A stretch of DNA of 33,513 bases from Spirochaetota bacterium (GCA_024275515.1 JAJRYZ010000127.1:1-33513), one strand, 5' to 3'; positions 14,414-23,531 are shown, counted from the first letter of the stretch. Notes: generated by a model from the sequence alone, not told the origin. Translations and numbers: made by a program.

Positions 14414-16081
14414 CTAACGAATCCGGGTGAGAGCTTGCGATATAGCGAGCGAAAAGTCGCCGATATGCTCGATATGCTTGAGCACGTCGATATAGAAGAG
14501 CTCGGCTTTGACGCTCGCCCCCTTGCGGATTCGTTTCCGGGCGGCTTTTTTCAGACTTTTCTGCATCGCGTTTATCTCATCCTCCATCGACGCCGCCTCG
14601 CGAAACTCCTCGTCGCTCATCGTGTTTTTCAGATGCTGTTGATTGAACGCGAGAAATCGCTCGACCGATTCGGCGTACGGAAGGATGTCGGCGATGAGGT
14701 CGCCTCCGATTCCGAGTTTCTTCTCGTGCCTTTCGCGCGCCCGCACGACGAGCTTTTCGCAGGTGTCGGCGATGCTCTCAAGCTCGGTTACGACCCGCAT
14801 GAGACTGTTGATGTCCATGGCCATCTTTTCGGATATCGACTCCCGCGAACATTCGACCAGAAAGGCTGCGATTTGCTCGTGCATTTCAGCCGCCAGCCGC
14901 TGTTTCGCTTCTATTTCGGCGCGCCTCGATCGGACCTTCTTCGAAGGATTGACAAAAAGCTCGACGAAGTATCGAAAGAGCTCGCGGACCAGGGCGTTCA
15001 TTTTCGCAATCTCCGCCTGCGCGGTAACGATGCTCAGCTCGACGGTTTCCTGGATCCCGCCGCGTTTGTAGGAAAACCGGTACGCGCCGGGCCGATCGGA
15101 CGGCTTCTCCCGGACCATCGCTTGTACGACGCGCTCGAACTGCGGGACGAAAGCGATGCAGATGATCGTGTTTACGACGTTGAACAACGTGTGAAACATC
15201 GCGAGGTGAGCGGTAATCGCGATTCGTCCGGTGACCTCTCCGGGAACGATTATGTCGACCAGAGAGAGGAAGGGCTGGAACAGAAACGCGATCCAGAAGA
15301 CACCGAAAAGATTAAACAGCGTATGCGCCCGCGCGGCGCGCCGAGCCGTCACCCCCGAATTGAGCGAAGCGAGGTAGGCGGTGACGGTCGTCCCGATGTT
15401 CTCGCCGAGGATGATGGCCGCAGCGGTCGGATAGTCGATCCATCCGGTAAAGGTCATCGTCAGGGTAATAGCCATCGCCGCGCTCGACGATTGGACGATG
15501 ACGGTGATTATCGTTCCGGCCGCGACGAAAACGACGAACGAAAGAACGCCGCGCCCGGTGAATCGCGCCAGAAAGGAAAGGATCTCGGGATTCTCGCGAA
15601 TATCGGGAACGGCGTCCTTCAGCAGTCCGAGTCCCAGAAAGAGCAGTCCGAAGCCGAGGAGCATTTCGCCGATGTCGTCGCGATCGATTCGCTTGATGAG
15701 CAGTATCGCCACGCCGACGGCAATCGCAGGCAGCGCGGCGGACGTGATACTGAACTTGAATCCGAAAAGCGCGACGATCCACCCGGTAACCGTCGTCCCT
15801 ATGTTGGCGCCCATAATGACGCCGATGGCTTGCTTAAGCGAGAGAAGCCCCGCCTCGACAAAGCCGACGACCATGACCGTCGTCGCCGACGATGACTGGA
15901 TTATCGCCGTCGTCGCGAACCCCGAGACGACTCCCGCGAAGCGGTTGGTGGTCATGTACGCCAGAACCCGTTTCAGACGCGAACCGGCCGCGGATTGCAG
16001 TCCGTCGCTCATCAACCGCATTCCATAGAGAAAGACGCCGAGACTGCCGAGGACCGTCAGCACCTGGTAGAACACTTTCAT
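14414..16081 (-). CDS. Na+/phosphate symporter with PhoU-like C-terminal domain
   Basis: A 555-residue inner-membrane protein of the NptA/Na-Pi cotransporter family. Two inverted membrane repeats each carry the signature QSSSA: QSSSATTVMVVG at 62-73 and VQSSSAAMAITL at 195-206. GANIGTT (90-96) and GENIGTT in the second half are also typical. From about residue 345 the sequence becomes soluble and helical, like a PhoU domain (EMHEQIAAFL, MRVVTELESIADTCEKL, HIEHIGDFSLAIS). Upstream frames extend to a TTG at 16108; the ATG at 16081 (MKVFYQVLTVLG) is preferred. It imports phosphate, and the GDPD gene that follows fits a phosphate-acquisition unit. Confidence 0.93.
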   Translation of the reverse strand: MKVFYQVLTVLGSLGVFLYGMRLMSDGLQSAAGSRLKRVLAYMTTNRFAGVVSGFATTAIIQSSSATTVMVVGFVEAGLLSLKQAIGVIMGANIGTTVTGWIVALFGFKFSITSAALPAIAVGVAILLIKRIDRDDIGEMLLGFGLLFLGLGLLKDAVPDIRENPEILSFLARFTGRGVLSFVVFVAAGTIITVIVQSSSAAMAITLTMTFTGWIDYPTAAAIILGENIGTTVTAYLASLNSGVTARRAARAHTLFNLFGVFWIAFLFQPFLSLVDIIVPGEVTGRIAITAHLAMFHTLFNVVNTIICIAFVPQFERVVQAMVREKPSDRPGAYRFSYKRGGIQETVELSIVTAQAEIAKMNALVRELFRYFVELFVNPSKKVRSRRAEIEAKQRLAAEMHEQIAAFLVECSRESISEKMAMDINSLMRVVTELESIADTCEKLVVRARERHEKKLGIGGDLIADILPYAESVERFLAFNQQHLKNTMSDEEFREAASMEDEINAMQKSLKKAARKRIRKGASVKAELFYIDVLKHIEHIGDFSLAISQALTRIR

Positions 16082-16116
16082 CGCTCTGGACGCTCCAAAA
16101 TATCCCAAGAGTTGTT

Positions 16117-16131
16117 CGGGCCTACGGCCCG
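16117..16131 (-). other. GC hairpin between MFS and Na/Pi genes
   Basis: CGGGCC-TAC-GGCCCG, a perfect 6-bp stem with a 3-nt loop, lies in the 172-bp gap 16082-16253. No T-run follows. It might attenuate read-through from the MFS gene. I see no gene or clear promoter in the rest of this gap. Confidence 0.3.
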
Positions 16132-16253
16132 GATGACCGACATCGACACCCCGGCGATCACCGGCGCCGATTGGTCGCTCGGCCCGACGCCGCGTCTCCG
16201 ATCGTCGGCGAATCGTAGTACGCGCCGCACGGGTTGAGCAAGCGAAAAACCGA

Positions 16254-17471
16254 TCAGACCGAGTCTCCGTGGCGCGTTTCCCGGCGTCTCCGCGCGCGGC
16301 CGGTCAACGCGCGACCTTCCATCCCGACGATCAGCGCGCAGGCGACGAAGAGCAACGCCCCGGCGAAAAAGCCGATGCGCGAGCCGCCGGAGACGCCGAC
16401 GAGGAGCCACGCGATGAGCGGTCCGAAGGCGGCGCCGGCGTCGAGCGCCGTGGCGAAAAGCGAATAGACGCGACCGGTCCTGCTCGCCTCGGTGCTCAAG
16501 GAAACGATCAGCACCACTTCGCCGCAGGAAAAAAACGCCACCGCCGCCACCGGCGCAACGATTCCCGGAACGGCAAACGCGAAAAGCAACGCCGCGGCCG
16601 ATCCGGCGAAAGCGACGAGCTCGGCGCGCGCGACACCGACGCGGTCGAGAAGGCGACCGACGGCCGGAGAGCCGACTATCCCGAGGAGGTGTCGAAAGGC
16701 GAGCACGATCCCGTTTACGGTCGCGACACCCAGGATCAGAGAACCGACCCGGACGGATTCACCTGAAGCGGCGTAAAGCACGTGGCCCAGCGTCGACATG
16801 ATGATGCCCGAGCCGACCGTTCCGAACACGAACCCCTTGATTGCCAGGCGTCGGCCGGAAAAACGGCCGTCGACCGCCCGGGGCGGATCGACCTCGGGAG
16901 CGCGGCTCGATGCAAACGCCGAGCGCGCGGGTAGGATTCCACTCAAGGTCAGCGCCGCGAGCGTAAAGAACATGAGTCGAAAGCCGACGGCGTCCAAAAG
17001 GAACCCCGCCAGAAGCGTTCCGCTTACATACCCGACCTTGACGATGCCGTTGTAGAGTCCCATCACACGTCCACGGCGGTCGGCGGAGGCGGAGGCGGCC
17101 GACGTCATGACGCCGGCCTGACGCAGGATCGACCAGCAAAGCCCCCAAAGCATTCGAAGGAGAAGAAAAAGGAGAAACGGCGGCGGGGTACCGTAGAGCG
17201 CGGCGACACAGGCGCCCAAAACAAGCGCGGTAACGACTCGACCCCTGTCCGACCATCGTCTTCCGAACCGCCGGGCCAATTCGTTGGTCAGAAGGCGCAC
17301 CCACCTATTCGCCGAAAGAAGCACCCCCACCTGCATCGCCGATAGTCCGAGACGACGGTAGGTAATAGGAAGCACCGTATAGACCGCCATGTCGCCGAAG
17401 AGAGACGAGGCGACGGCGACACCGGCGAGGATGACCACCATCGACGAGCGGTCGGGCCTGGGGAACGTCAT
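16254..17471 (-). CDS. Major facilitator superfamily transporter
   Basis: A 405-residue polytopic membrane protein with about 12 hydrophobic segments. The loop after the second segment reads NRWVRLLTNELARRFGRRWSDRGR, a relative of the MFS GxxxDRxGRR motif. The second half has the parallel loop AVGRLLDRVGVARAEL. The substrate cannot be deduced; drug efflux-type and sugar-type MFS are both possible. The frame is open to 17603, but that stretch would overlap the tRNA-Tyr gene. I place the start at the ATG at 17471 (MTFPRPDRSS), although the preceding GGCCGGA is a weak ribosome-binding site. It is the last minus-strand gene before the strand switch. Confidence 0.85.
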   Translation of the reverse strand: MTFPRPDRSSMVVILAGVAVASSLFGDMAVYTVLPITYRRLGLSAMQVGVLLSANRWVRLLTNELARRFGRRWSDRGRVVTALVLGACVAALYGTPPPFLLFLLLRMLWGLCWSILRQAGVMTSAASASADRRGRVMGLYNGIVKVGYVSGTLLAGFLLDAVGFRLMFFTLAALTLSGILPARSAFASSRAPEVDPPRAVDGRFSGRRLAIKGFVFGTVGSGIIMSTLGHVLYAASGESVRVGSLILGVATVNGIVLAFRHLLGIVGSPAVGRLLDRVGVARAELVAFAGSAAALLFAFAVPGIVAPVAAVAFFSCGEVVLIVSLSTEASRTGRVYSLFATALDAGAAFGPLIAWLLVGVSGGSRIGFFAGALLFVACALIVGMEGRALTGRARRRRETRHGDSV

Positions 17472-17538
17472 TCCGGCCAGTTTATCAGTCCGGCTCTTGT
17501 CTGCAACCCGCCGCGCCGCCGGTGTATCGCGACCGGTG

Positions 17539-17568
17539 TTGACGTTTTTAATACCGGCGTGGTATCGT
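17539..17568 (+). promoter_or_regulatory. Promoter of the tRNA-Tyr gene with embedded inverted repeat
   Basis: TTGACG (17539-17544) and TATCGT (17563-17568) are 18 bp apart; the expected start, about 17575, is a few bases before the tRNA. An inverted repeat ATACC-GGCGT-GGTAT (17551-17565) covers the spacer and the first bases of the -10. Confidence 0.65.
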
Positions 17569-17581
17569 CTCTCCGCGTTTT

Positions 17582-17663
17582 GGGGAGATTCCCGAGTGGC
17601 CAAAGGGGGCAGACTGTAAATCTGTTGGCGACGCCTTCGAAGGTTCGAATCCTTCTCTCCCCA
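17582..17663 (+). tRNA. tRNA-Tyr (anticodon GUA)
   Basis: An 82-nt cloverleaf. The acceptor stem is GGGGAGA (17582-17588) paired with TCTCCCC (17656-17662), with discriminator A at 17663. The anticodon arm is CAGA-CTGTAAA-TCTG with anticodon GTA. The T arm is AAGG-TTCGAAT-CCTT, and a long variable arm precedes it, as expected for a type II bacterial tRNA-Tyr. The CCA end is not encoded. It lies alone at the point where the strand of the genes switches. Confidence 0.95.
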
Positions 17664-17732
17664 CTCACCTGTAATTCATAGACGGCCCGTGCGGATCGAG
17701 TCGGTCCGTCCGGCGTGCCGGGACGGCATCTG

Positions 17733-18164
17733 ATGGAATCAGCGTTTTTTCGCGACGGGCTTCGTTTCCATTGTATCCGGTGCTCGAAATGCTGCCGTCA
17801 CGAACCCGGTTTCGTTTTTCTCTCCTTGGGCGACATCAAACGACTCGCGTCGGCTCTTGAGCTGGACGATAATGAGTTTATCCGCCGATACTGTAGACGT
17901 GTTCAACTCGGTGGATTCTCTCAGCTGAGTCTGAAGGAAAAGGAGAACTACGACTGCATTTTCTGGGAATCGGAGGGCTGCCTCGTGTACGAACACCGGC
18001 CGTTGCAGTGTGAAGCCTACCCGTTTTGGGCGAAGAACCTCGAAAGCCCGACCGCATGGGAAGCGGAGAAAAGGCAGTGTCCCGGTATCGGGTCCGGAAA
18101 GCTTCACACCCGAAAGGAAATCGAAGCGTGGCTCGACGCGCGGTTGAAGGAACCGCCCGTGTGA
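17733..18164 (+). CDS. CxxCxxCC (YkgJ-type) cysteine-cluster protein
   Basis: A 143-residue soluble protein with the defining motif C14-I-R-C17-S-K-C20-C21, then YDCIFWESEGCLVYEHRPLQCEAYPFW and a final RQCPGIG. These fit the YkgJ/CxxCxxCC zinc or Fe-S binding family, function unknown. A GTG six codons upstream (17715) is an alternative start; the ATG at 17733 (MESAFFRDGL) is preferred because homologues usually start close to the motif. The MBL-fold hydrolase gene follows after 18 bp, so the two are probably co-transcribed. Confidence 0.87.
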   Translation: MESAFFRDGLRFHCIRCSKCCRHEPGFVFLSLGDIKRLASALELDDNEFIRRYCRRVQLGGFSQLSLKEKENYDCIFWESEGCLVYEHRPLQCEAYPFWAKNLESPTAWEAEKRQCPGIGSGKLHTRKEIEAWLDARLKEPPV

Positions 18165-18182
18165 GCACGGCGGAACGTATTG

Positions 18183-19124
18183 ATGAAAGTCAAGTTTTGG
18201 GGCGTTCGCGGGTCGATCCCGACGCCGCTTACCACCGAACAGATAAGAAACAAAATCGCCGCGGTGGTTCAGCGGATCGAACGCGGCGATCTCGAGTCGG
18301 AGGAAACGCGAGAACGTTTTCTCGCGAGGCTCCCGGATTATCTGTTCGGAACCGTCGGCGGCAACACGACCTGTATCGAAGTGCGACTCTCCGACGATAC
18401 GTTGATCGTCTTTGACGCAGGTTCGGGCATCCGTGGACTCGGCGCGCAGTTGAAAAGTCGCAGGGAGATCAAGCGCCGGTATCACCTTTTTTTCAGCCAT
18501 TTCCACTGGGATCATCTGCAGGGGCTCCCTTTTTTCGCGCCTTTGTTCGATCGCGACGCGACGGTTCATTTCTACAGCGAGGAAGAACGGTTCGAAGAGT
18601 ACGTCCGCGGACAGATGCGGTATCCCTATTTTCCGGTAACGCTCGACATCATGGCCGCGACGTTGAAGTTCCACGTTCTCCGGACATCCGAGCATCCGGT
18701 TTCCAACGCCGTCGTGAGTTGGCGAAAGATGAAACACCCGGGCGGATGCAGATCTTTCTCCGTGCGCGAAGGAGCGAAAAAGCTGATCTTCTCAACGGAC
18801 ACCGAACTGTCGGAAGCGGATTTCGAACGAACCGCGGAGAATGCCGAGTACTTCAGAGACGCCGACGTTCTGATCATGGACTCGCAATATACGCTGGGCG
18901 AGGCGATAGAGAAGTACGATTGGGGACATTCGTCGTACAGCCTTGCCGTCGATTTCGCGGCCGAATGGAGCATCAGCAATCTCGTGCTTTTTCACCACGA
19001 ACCGCTGTATGACGATCAGAAAATGTACAATATCCTGAAATCGGCCACCTGGTATCTGAATCATCTCGAGCAGAAGGGACTGAAAATCTACCTCGCCACG
19101 GAAGGACTGGAGATCGTGCTGTGA
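18183..19124 (+). CDS. MBL-fold metallo-hydrolase
   Basis: A 313-residue metallo-beta-lactamase-fold enzyme. It begins MKVKFWGVRGSIPTP, typical of the PhnP/phosphodiesterase-like branch. The two-metal site is shown by HFHWDH (106-111) after VFDAGSG (77-82), then FSTDTE, MDSQYTLGE, WGHSS and LFHHEP. An insert at about 20-55 is highly charged and helical. Known relatives act on cyclic nucleotides or phosphodiesters, but the substrate here is not determined. The ATG at 18183 is chosen over the TTG one codon before. Its stop overlaps the GTG of the next ORF by 4 bp. Confidence 0.9.
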   Translation: MKVKFWGVRGSIPTPLTTEQIRNKIAAVVQRIERGDLESEETRERFLARLPDYLFGTVGGNTTCIEVRLSDDTLIVFDAGSGIRGLGAQLKSRREIKRRYHLFFSHFHWDHLQGLPFFAPLFDRDATVHFYSEEERFEEYVRGQMRYPYFPVTLDIMAATLKFHVLRTSEHPVSNAVVSWRKMKHPGGCRSFSVREGAKKLIFSTDTELSEADFERTAENAEYFRDADVLIMDSQYTLGEAIEKYDWGHSSYSLAVDFAAEWSISNLVLFHHEPLYDDQKMYNILKSATWYLNHLEQKGLKIYLATEGLEIVL

Positions 19125-19324
19125 GCACCGAGTACCTGCGGGCATCGGAAATCATCCCCCTCTATCGTCTGTTGAAGATCTCCGAAGAGGTTCTCGATGA
19201 AGAGCTCTTCGCGCTCCTCGACAGGATCGAACGACGTCTGTTCGCGGCTCTGTCGATCGAAGAGGTTGAAAGCATCGCCGCTCTCGATGCCGCCGCTGTT
19301 GAAGAGCTGTCGAAAAGGCTGTAG
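19121..19324 (+). CDS. Small helical protein of unknown function, coupled to MBL hydrolase
   Basis: A 67-residue, acidic, Leu/Glu-rich protein, predicted almost wholly helical (EIIPLYRLLKISEEVLDEELF, ALLDRIERRLFAAL). It has no Cys, signal or membrane segment. The GTG start shares GTGA with the stop of the MBL gene, a strong sign of translational coupling and of a real gene. I do not recognise a family. It could be a small partner of the hydrolase (inference). Confidence 0.6.
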   Translation: MSTEYLRASEIIPLYRLLKISEEVLDEELFALLDRIERRLFAALSIEEVESIAALDAAAVEELSKRL

Positions 19325-19398
19325 TTTTTGATGCAAGTTCGACCTACGACGATTCGAGAGGTTCACGACGCGCAAACCTGCGCATACGAGCACTATCG

Positions 19399-22300
19399 GT
19401 GAAACGTCTATCGGCTTTCTTCGCCTTGCTTTGCATCTCGGCTCCGCTCTTCTCGCAACTCAATCCTCCCACCGGTGCGCAGTACCTGGATCTGTATCGT
19501 GGGCCCCGACTTCTCGGCGCGTACCCGAACGTCGCCTGCTACAACGGCCCCATGAGCCTCGCCGGCAATCCCGCGCTCGGCGCATGGCTCTCGCTTCCCG
19601 AAATCGAAGTCAGCTACACCGGGCTCGTCGGGGCAGGCTCCGATGAGCGGGCGAGAGGGTATCGCGGACATCTGGTCAACTCGGCGGCGCTTCTTCCGAC
19701 CCGGCGCGGGGCGGTCGGCGTCGGTCTCAACGCGTTTCGCTCGACTCTCCTCACCGCGTCCCTCGGAACCGGCATCGAACTCGGGGCCTCGTTCTCCAAG
19801 GCCGTTCTTCCCGGTCTTTTTCTCGGGGCCGAAATCCGGAGTTCGGTGGCCACGCAGAACGACGCTTCGCCGTACGCCGCCCGGCCGACCGATTGGGGAT
19901 TGACCGCGGGGATCGGCTTTGTCCATGTCCCGGCCGGAAATGCTCCCGACGGCTTCACCTGGGGAGCGCGGCTGTCGGGGATAGGCAAAGGACTGGGCGC
20001 CGGCTCGGCCTTCGACTATTCGGACGCGGACGGCGCGACGATTCGTGTGACTTCCTATCCGCCGACATTCACTCTCGACGTGGGATTCACCACGTCGCTC
20101 ATCTCCGTCCCGTCGTTTTCGTGGGACTTCTCCGCCGACGCATCGTTTCCAAGCTTTCAGAACGTCGAGGTCGGTGTTGCGACGAACTTCCGAATCGCCG
20201 ACTTTATGTCGGTAACCGTCGGCACTGCGTACAATCTTCGCGAGCTGCTCCCGAAGCTACCCCCGAACCGGCGCAGCTTCGTCCCCGGTTTCTCGCTCTC
20301 CGTAGACGTCGACGCTATGCTTTCCGGCGTCCGTGATCCTCTTGGGCTGGTCGCCGCCGGGTACGCGCACAACACGATTTCCCCCACCGTCGCGTTCGCG
20401 CCGACGGCCGACGCCGTATACGCTTTCAGCCTCGGCGCGGTTGTGCGGTCCGGCGTTCCCGACGACCGGCCGCCGACGATCCGTCTCGACTATCCCGGCT
20501 TCGTCTACCTTTCTCCGCGGGCGGAAGGCTTCGCCGTCAGGTATCCTCTCAGCATATCCGACGCCCGTTACGTCACCTCGTACGCCTTTTGGATCGTGAA
20601 CGGTGACGGTGAAGAGATCTGGCGGGTGGAGGACCGCCTGCCACGATTCGGCGATCCGGCAGGATCGTACGTCGATCGGGTACGTGTCGGACTCGCGCAT
20701 GTGTACCGATCGATCGACGTTCCCGAAGAGGTTTTCTGGAACGGGCGACTCGCCGACGGATCCGTGGCGCCCGACGGCCGTTATGAGCTGTTCGTCGAAA
20801 GCGGCGACGATCGTGGGAACATCGCGGAGGCGGGACCTTTCGGTTTCGCGTTGGACGGGACGCCGCCGACGGCTTCCATCACGCTTCCCGAGTTTCCCGC
20901 GCGCATTCTCTCTCCGAACAACGACGGAAACAAAGACACGATCACGATCCGATTGTCGGGATCGGTGGAGGACCTCTGGCTGGGCGAGATTCTTCAGGAC
21001 GACGAATCGGTCAGGGAGTATCGTTGGATCGAAAGCGCGCCCGACGACGTGGTGTGGGACGGCACCGACTCCGAGGGGAATGTGCTTCCCGACGGAACTT
21101 ACCGGTATCGACTTCAGGCGACCGATCGGGCGGGCAATCGAACGGCGTTGCTGTCCGAACCTTTCGTTCTCAGCACCACATCGACGCCGATCGCCATCGG
21201 AATCGACCGGGCGGTTTTCTCACCCAACGGCGACGGGGTTTTCGACGAACTAACTTTTTCGATCGACGTCCCCGTGCAAACCGGAATCGTTCGCTGGACC
21301 GCGGCCGTTCTCGACCAGGCGGCTCGCGAAGTTCGAGCGATCGTCGGTAGCGGCAAGATTCCCGACTCGATCCGATTCGACGGACGTGACGAAACGGGCG
21401 CCTATGTGAAAGAGGGCGCCTATTACGGGGCGCTTTCCGTACTTCTCGCCAACGGAAACCATCCGGCGGAGGTTTCGCCCATTTTCGAGGTCGACGTCAC
21501 CCCTCCGCTGGCGGTCGTCACTTCCGATCTTCAGCTCTTTTCTCCGAACGGCGACGGGAACAAGGATCTGATCACTTTTTTTCAAGATACGACGGAAGAG
21601 GAGTTGTGGACGGCGGAAATAACCAACGCCTCCGGAGCATTGATCTATTCGACGAGCTGGCGGGGGACCGCCGATCGGAAGTTTATCTGGGACGGTCACG
21701 CACAAAACGGTTTGCTCGCGCGAAACGGCACTCACTTCTACCGACTCACGAGCGTCGATCGGGCCGGGAACTCCGGGACGTCGAACGTCGTGGAGTTCGA
21801 GGTCAACTACGAGGAAACTCCGGTGATAATCACCCGGGCGCTCGACGCTTTCTCTCCCAACGCGGACGGCGTTTTCGACGCCCAGTCGTTCTCGGTTCGG
21901 CTTGAGATCCCGGACGGGATAGAATCGTACACGCTGAGTATCGTCAACGAAAACGGAGAAAAAGTGCGCACGATCGCCGCGCGGAGGAGTCCGCGCGAAA
22001 CCATCGTCTGGCAGGGAGTCGGCGACGACGGCGGTCGCGTCCCCGACGGAACCTATTACGCGACGATCACGATACTCTACGCAAACGGGAACCGACCGTC
22101 GGCGCGCACGCGTCCCTTCGTCATCGACACCGAGGTGCCGACGATAAGCGTCGCGACCGACACGACTCTTTTCTCTCCGAACAACGACGGAAACCGCGAC
22201 ACCGTTACGCTCACGAGTCGATCGAGTGCCGAGGAACTGTGGGAAGGATGGATCAAGTCGGCCGACGGCCGTGAGGTTCGCACGATCTATTGGCAGGGCA

Positions 22301-23490
22301 GAACCTCTTCCTACGTCTGGAACGGCACCGACGAAGCAGGTAACCTCGTGCCCGACGGGATCTACTATTTCGAGATCGCCACGACAGACGCCGCGGGCAA
22401 CTCCGCCAGAGCCCGAACGAGGAACGTACGGCTCGATACACGGCTGACGGCGATATACCTCTCGACCGACCGGACCCGGTTTTCGCCCAACGGCGACGGC
22501 GTCGATGATTCGCTGACGCTCACGATGTCGACCGCGATACACGACGGTGTGGAGTCGTGGCTCGTCGAGATCTTCAGCAAAGAGGGAGAACCGACACGAT
22601 CGTTTTCCGGGAAGCGCATACCTGAGAGGATCATTTGGGACGGTCGCGATTCGCATGGGGTCGTGCGTGAAGGCGAGTTCTATGCTCGATACTCGGTGCG
22701 GTATCGGAAAGGCGATACGCCGGCGGTCGATTCCGATTTGTTCTACATCGACGTCTCAGCTCCCGAACTAACGATCATCACCGCCCCCACACCTTTTTCG
22801 CCCGACGGCGACGGCGTCGACGATTATCTCGTGTTTACTATCGGCGCGGTCGACGCGAGCGAACTATCCGACTGGGAGATCGACATTCGCGACCCGAAAG
22901 GACATCGCTTTCGACGCTTCGCCGGAACGGGCTCTCCGCCTCGATCTCTCAGGTGGGACGGAATCTCCGGGGACGGCGAACGTGTGCTGTCGGCGGAGGA
23001 GTATCGTTTTACGATGACCGTCGCGGACGTGCTCGGCAACCGTACCCGTGCCCGCGGCGTCATACCGGTCGACATTCTCGTGGTGCGTGAAGATGGGAGA
23101 TTCAGGATCCGCGTGTCGAGTATCATTTTCGAACCGAGCAGTCCCATGCTGGAGTCGGAGAATCCGCAAACGGCCGGAAAGAACGAGTGGGTGCTCGGAC
23201 GAATCGCCGAAATTCTCACGAGGTACGGCGGTTATCGAATTCGAATCGAGGCGCATGTGGGGAGCGTGTTCTGGGACGACCCGGAACGGGCGGCGGTCGA
23301 GCAGGAGAGAGACCTGGTCCCGCTGTCGAAAGCCAGGGCCGATACCGTCAAGGCCGCGCTCGTCGCGCGCGGTATCGCCGAATCGCGAATAACGACCGAA
23401 GGTCTCGGCGGAGCGAAGCCGGTCGTGCCGCACGGCGACGACGAGAATCGATGGAAGAATCGGCGAATAGAGTTCATCCTCTTCAGGTGA
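19399..23490 (+). CDS. Giant exported protein: beta-barrel-like N-terminus, Ig-like array, OmpA C-terminus
   Basis: A 1363-residue protein starting at GTG 19399, with a clear signal peptide (MKRLSAFFALLCISAPLFS). Residues about 25-330 are Gly-, aromatic- and strand-rich and may form an outer-membrane barrel. From about 335 to 1225 there is a divergent first FlgD-like Ig unit, then seven tandem units of about 105 residues. Each unit opens with FSPN(G/N)DG..D and closes with WDG.D..G..V.DG.Y. The last 130 residues are OmpA-like: IIFEPSSP, LSKARADTVKAALVARGI, ENRWKNRRIEF. The OmpA part should bind peptidoglycan. I infer an envelope-spanning structural or adhesin-like protein. There is a weak SD only, and no obvious promoter in the 74-bp gap before it. 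Confidence 0.88.
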   Translation: MKRLSAFFALLCISAPLFSQLNPPTGAQYLDLYRGPRLLGAYPNVACYNGPMSLAGNPALGAWLSLPEIEVSYTGLVGAGSDERARGYRGHLVNSAALLPTRRGAVGVGLNAFRSTLLTASLGTGIELGASFSKAVLPGLFLGAEIRSSVATQNDASPYAARPTDWGLTAGIGFVHVPAGNAPDGFTWGARLSGIGKGLGAGSAFDYSDADGATIRVTSYPPTFTLDVGFTTSLISVPSFSWDFSADASFPSFQNVEVGVATNFRIADFMSVTVGTAYNLRELLPKLPPNRRSFVPGFSLSVDVDAMLSGVRDPLGLVAAGYAHNTISPTVAFAPTADAVYAFSLGAVVRSGVPDDRPPTIRLDYPGFVYLSPRAEGFAVRYPLSISDARYVTSYAFWIVNGDGEEIWRVEDRLPRFGDPAGSYVDRVRVGLAHVYRSIDVPEEVFWNGRLADGSVAPDGRYELFVESGDDRGNIAEAGPFGFALDGTPPTASITLPEFPARILSPNNDGNKDTITIRLSGSVEDLWLGEILQDDESVREYRWIESAPDDVVWDGTDSEGNVLPDGTYRYRLQATDRAGNRTALLSEPFVLSTTSTPIAIGIDRAVFSPNGDGVFDELTFSIDVPVQTGIVRWTAAVLDQAAREVRAIVGSGKIPDSIRFDGRDETGAYVKEGAYYGALSVLLANGNHPAEVSPIFEVDVTPPLAVVTSDLQLFSPNGDGNKDLITFFQDTTEEELWTAEITNASGALIYSTSWRGTADRKFIWDGHAQNGLLARNGTHFYRLTSVDRAGNSGTSNVVEFEVNYEETPVIITRALDAFSPNADGVFDAQSFSVRLEIPDGIESYTLSIVNENGEKVRTIAARRSPRETIVWQGVGDDGGRVPDGTYYATITILYANGNRPSARTRPFVIDTEVPTISVATDTTLFSPNNDGNRDTVTLTSRSSAEELWEGWIKSADGREVRTIYWQGRTSSYVWNGTDEAGNLVPDGIYYFEIATTDAAGNSARARTRNVRLDTRLTAIYLSTDRTRFSPNGDGVDDSLTLTMSTAIHDGVESWLVEIFSKEGEPTRSFSGKRIPERIIWDGRDSHGVVREGEFYARYSVRYRKGDTPAVDSDLFYIDVSAPELTIITAPTPFSPDGDGVDDYLVFTIGAVDASELSDWEIDIRDPKGHRFRRFAGTGSPPRSLRWDGISGDGERVLSAEEYRFTMTVADVLGNRTRARGVIPVDILVVREDGRFRIRVSSIIFEPSSPMLESENPQTAGKNEWVLGRIAEILTRYGGYRIRIEAHVGSVFWDDPERAAVEQERDLVPLSKARADTVKAALVARGIAESRITTEGLGGAKPVVPHGDDENRWKNRRIEFILFR
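20900..23085 (+). repeat. Seven tandem Ig-like repeats alternating between two types
   Basis: The opening SPN/SPD-DG motif recurs near 20908, 21219, 21538, 21850, 22172, 22482 and 22797, a period of about 310-320 bp. Units 1, 3, 5 and 7 share type A features (for 1, 3 and 5: NNDGN or NGDGN, E(E/D)LW; units 1, 3 and 5 close with AGN and unit 7 with LGN). Units 2, 4 and 6 are type B (DGVxD, IESW-like, ANGNxP or its variant KGDTP). The array therefore repeats as an A-B pair of about 630 bp. Confidence 0.85.
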
Positions 23491-23531
23491 GGCGTTATGT
23501 CGGTCGACATTGATGCAAACGGCTGTAATCG

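Noticed and set aside
14384-15895. 503-codon open frame on the plus strand opposite the Na/Pi symporter
   Set aside because: GC-rich antisense shadow; the minus-strand frame has duplicated QSSS motifs and a PhoU-like domain.
17464-17590. Replication origin at the strand switch
   Set aside because: Genes diverge here, but no DnaA-box cluster, AT-rich unwinding element, or dnaA/dnaN/gyrB neighbours are visible.
17472-17603. Upstream extension of the MFS gene to 17603
   Set aside because: It would run through the tRNA-Tyr gene and its promoter; the added residues are hydrophilic and unlike an MFS N-terminus.
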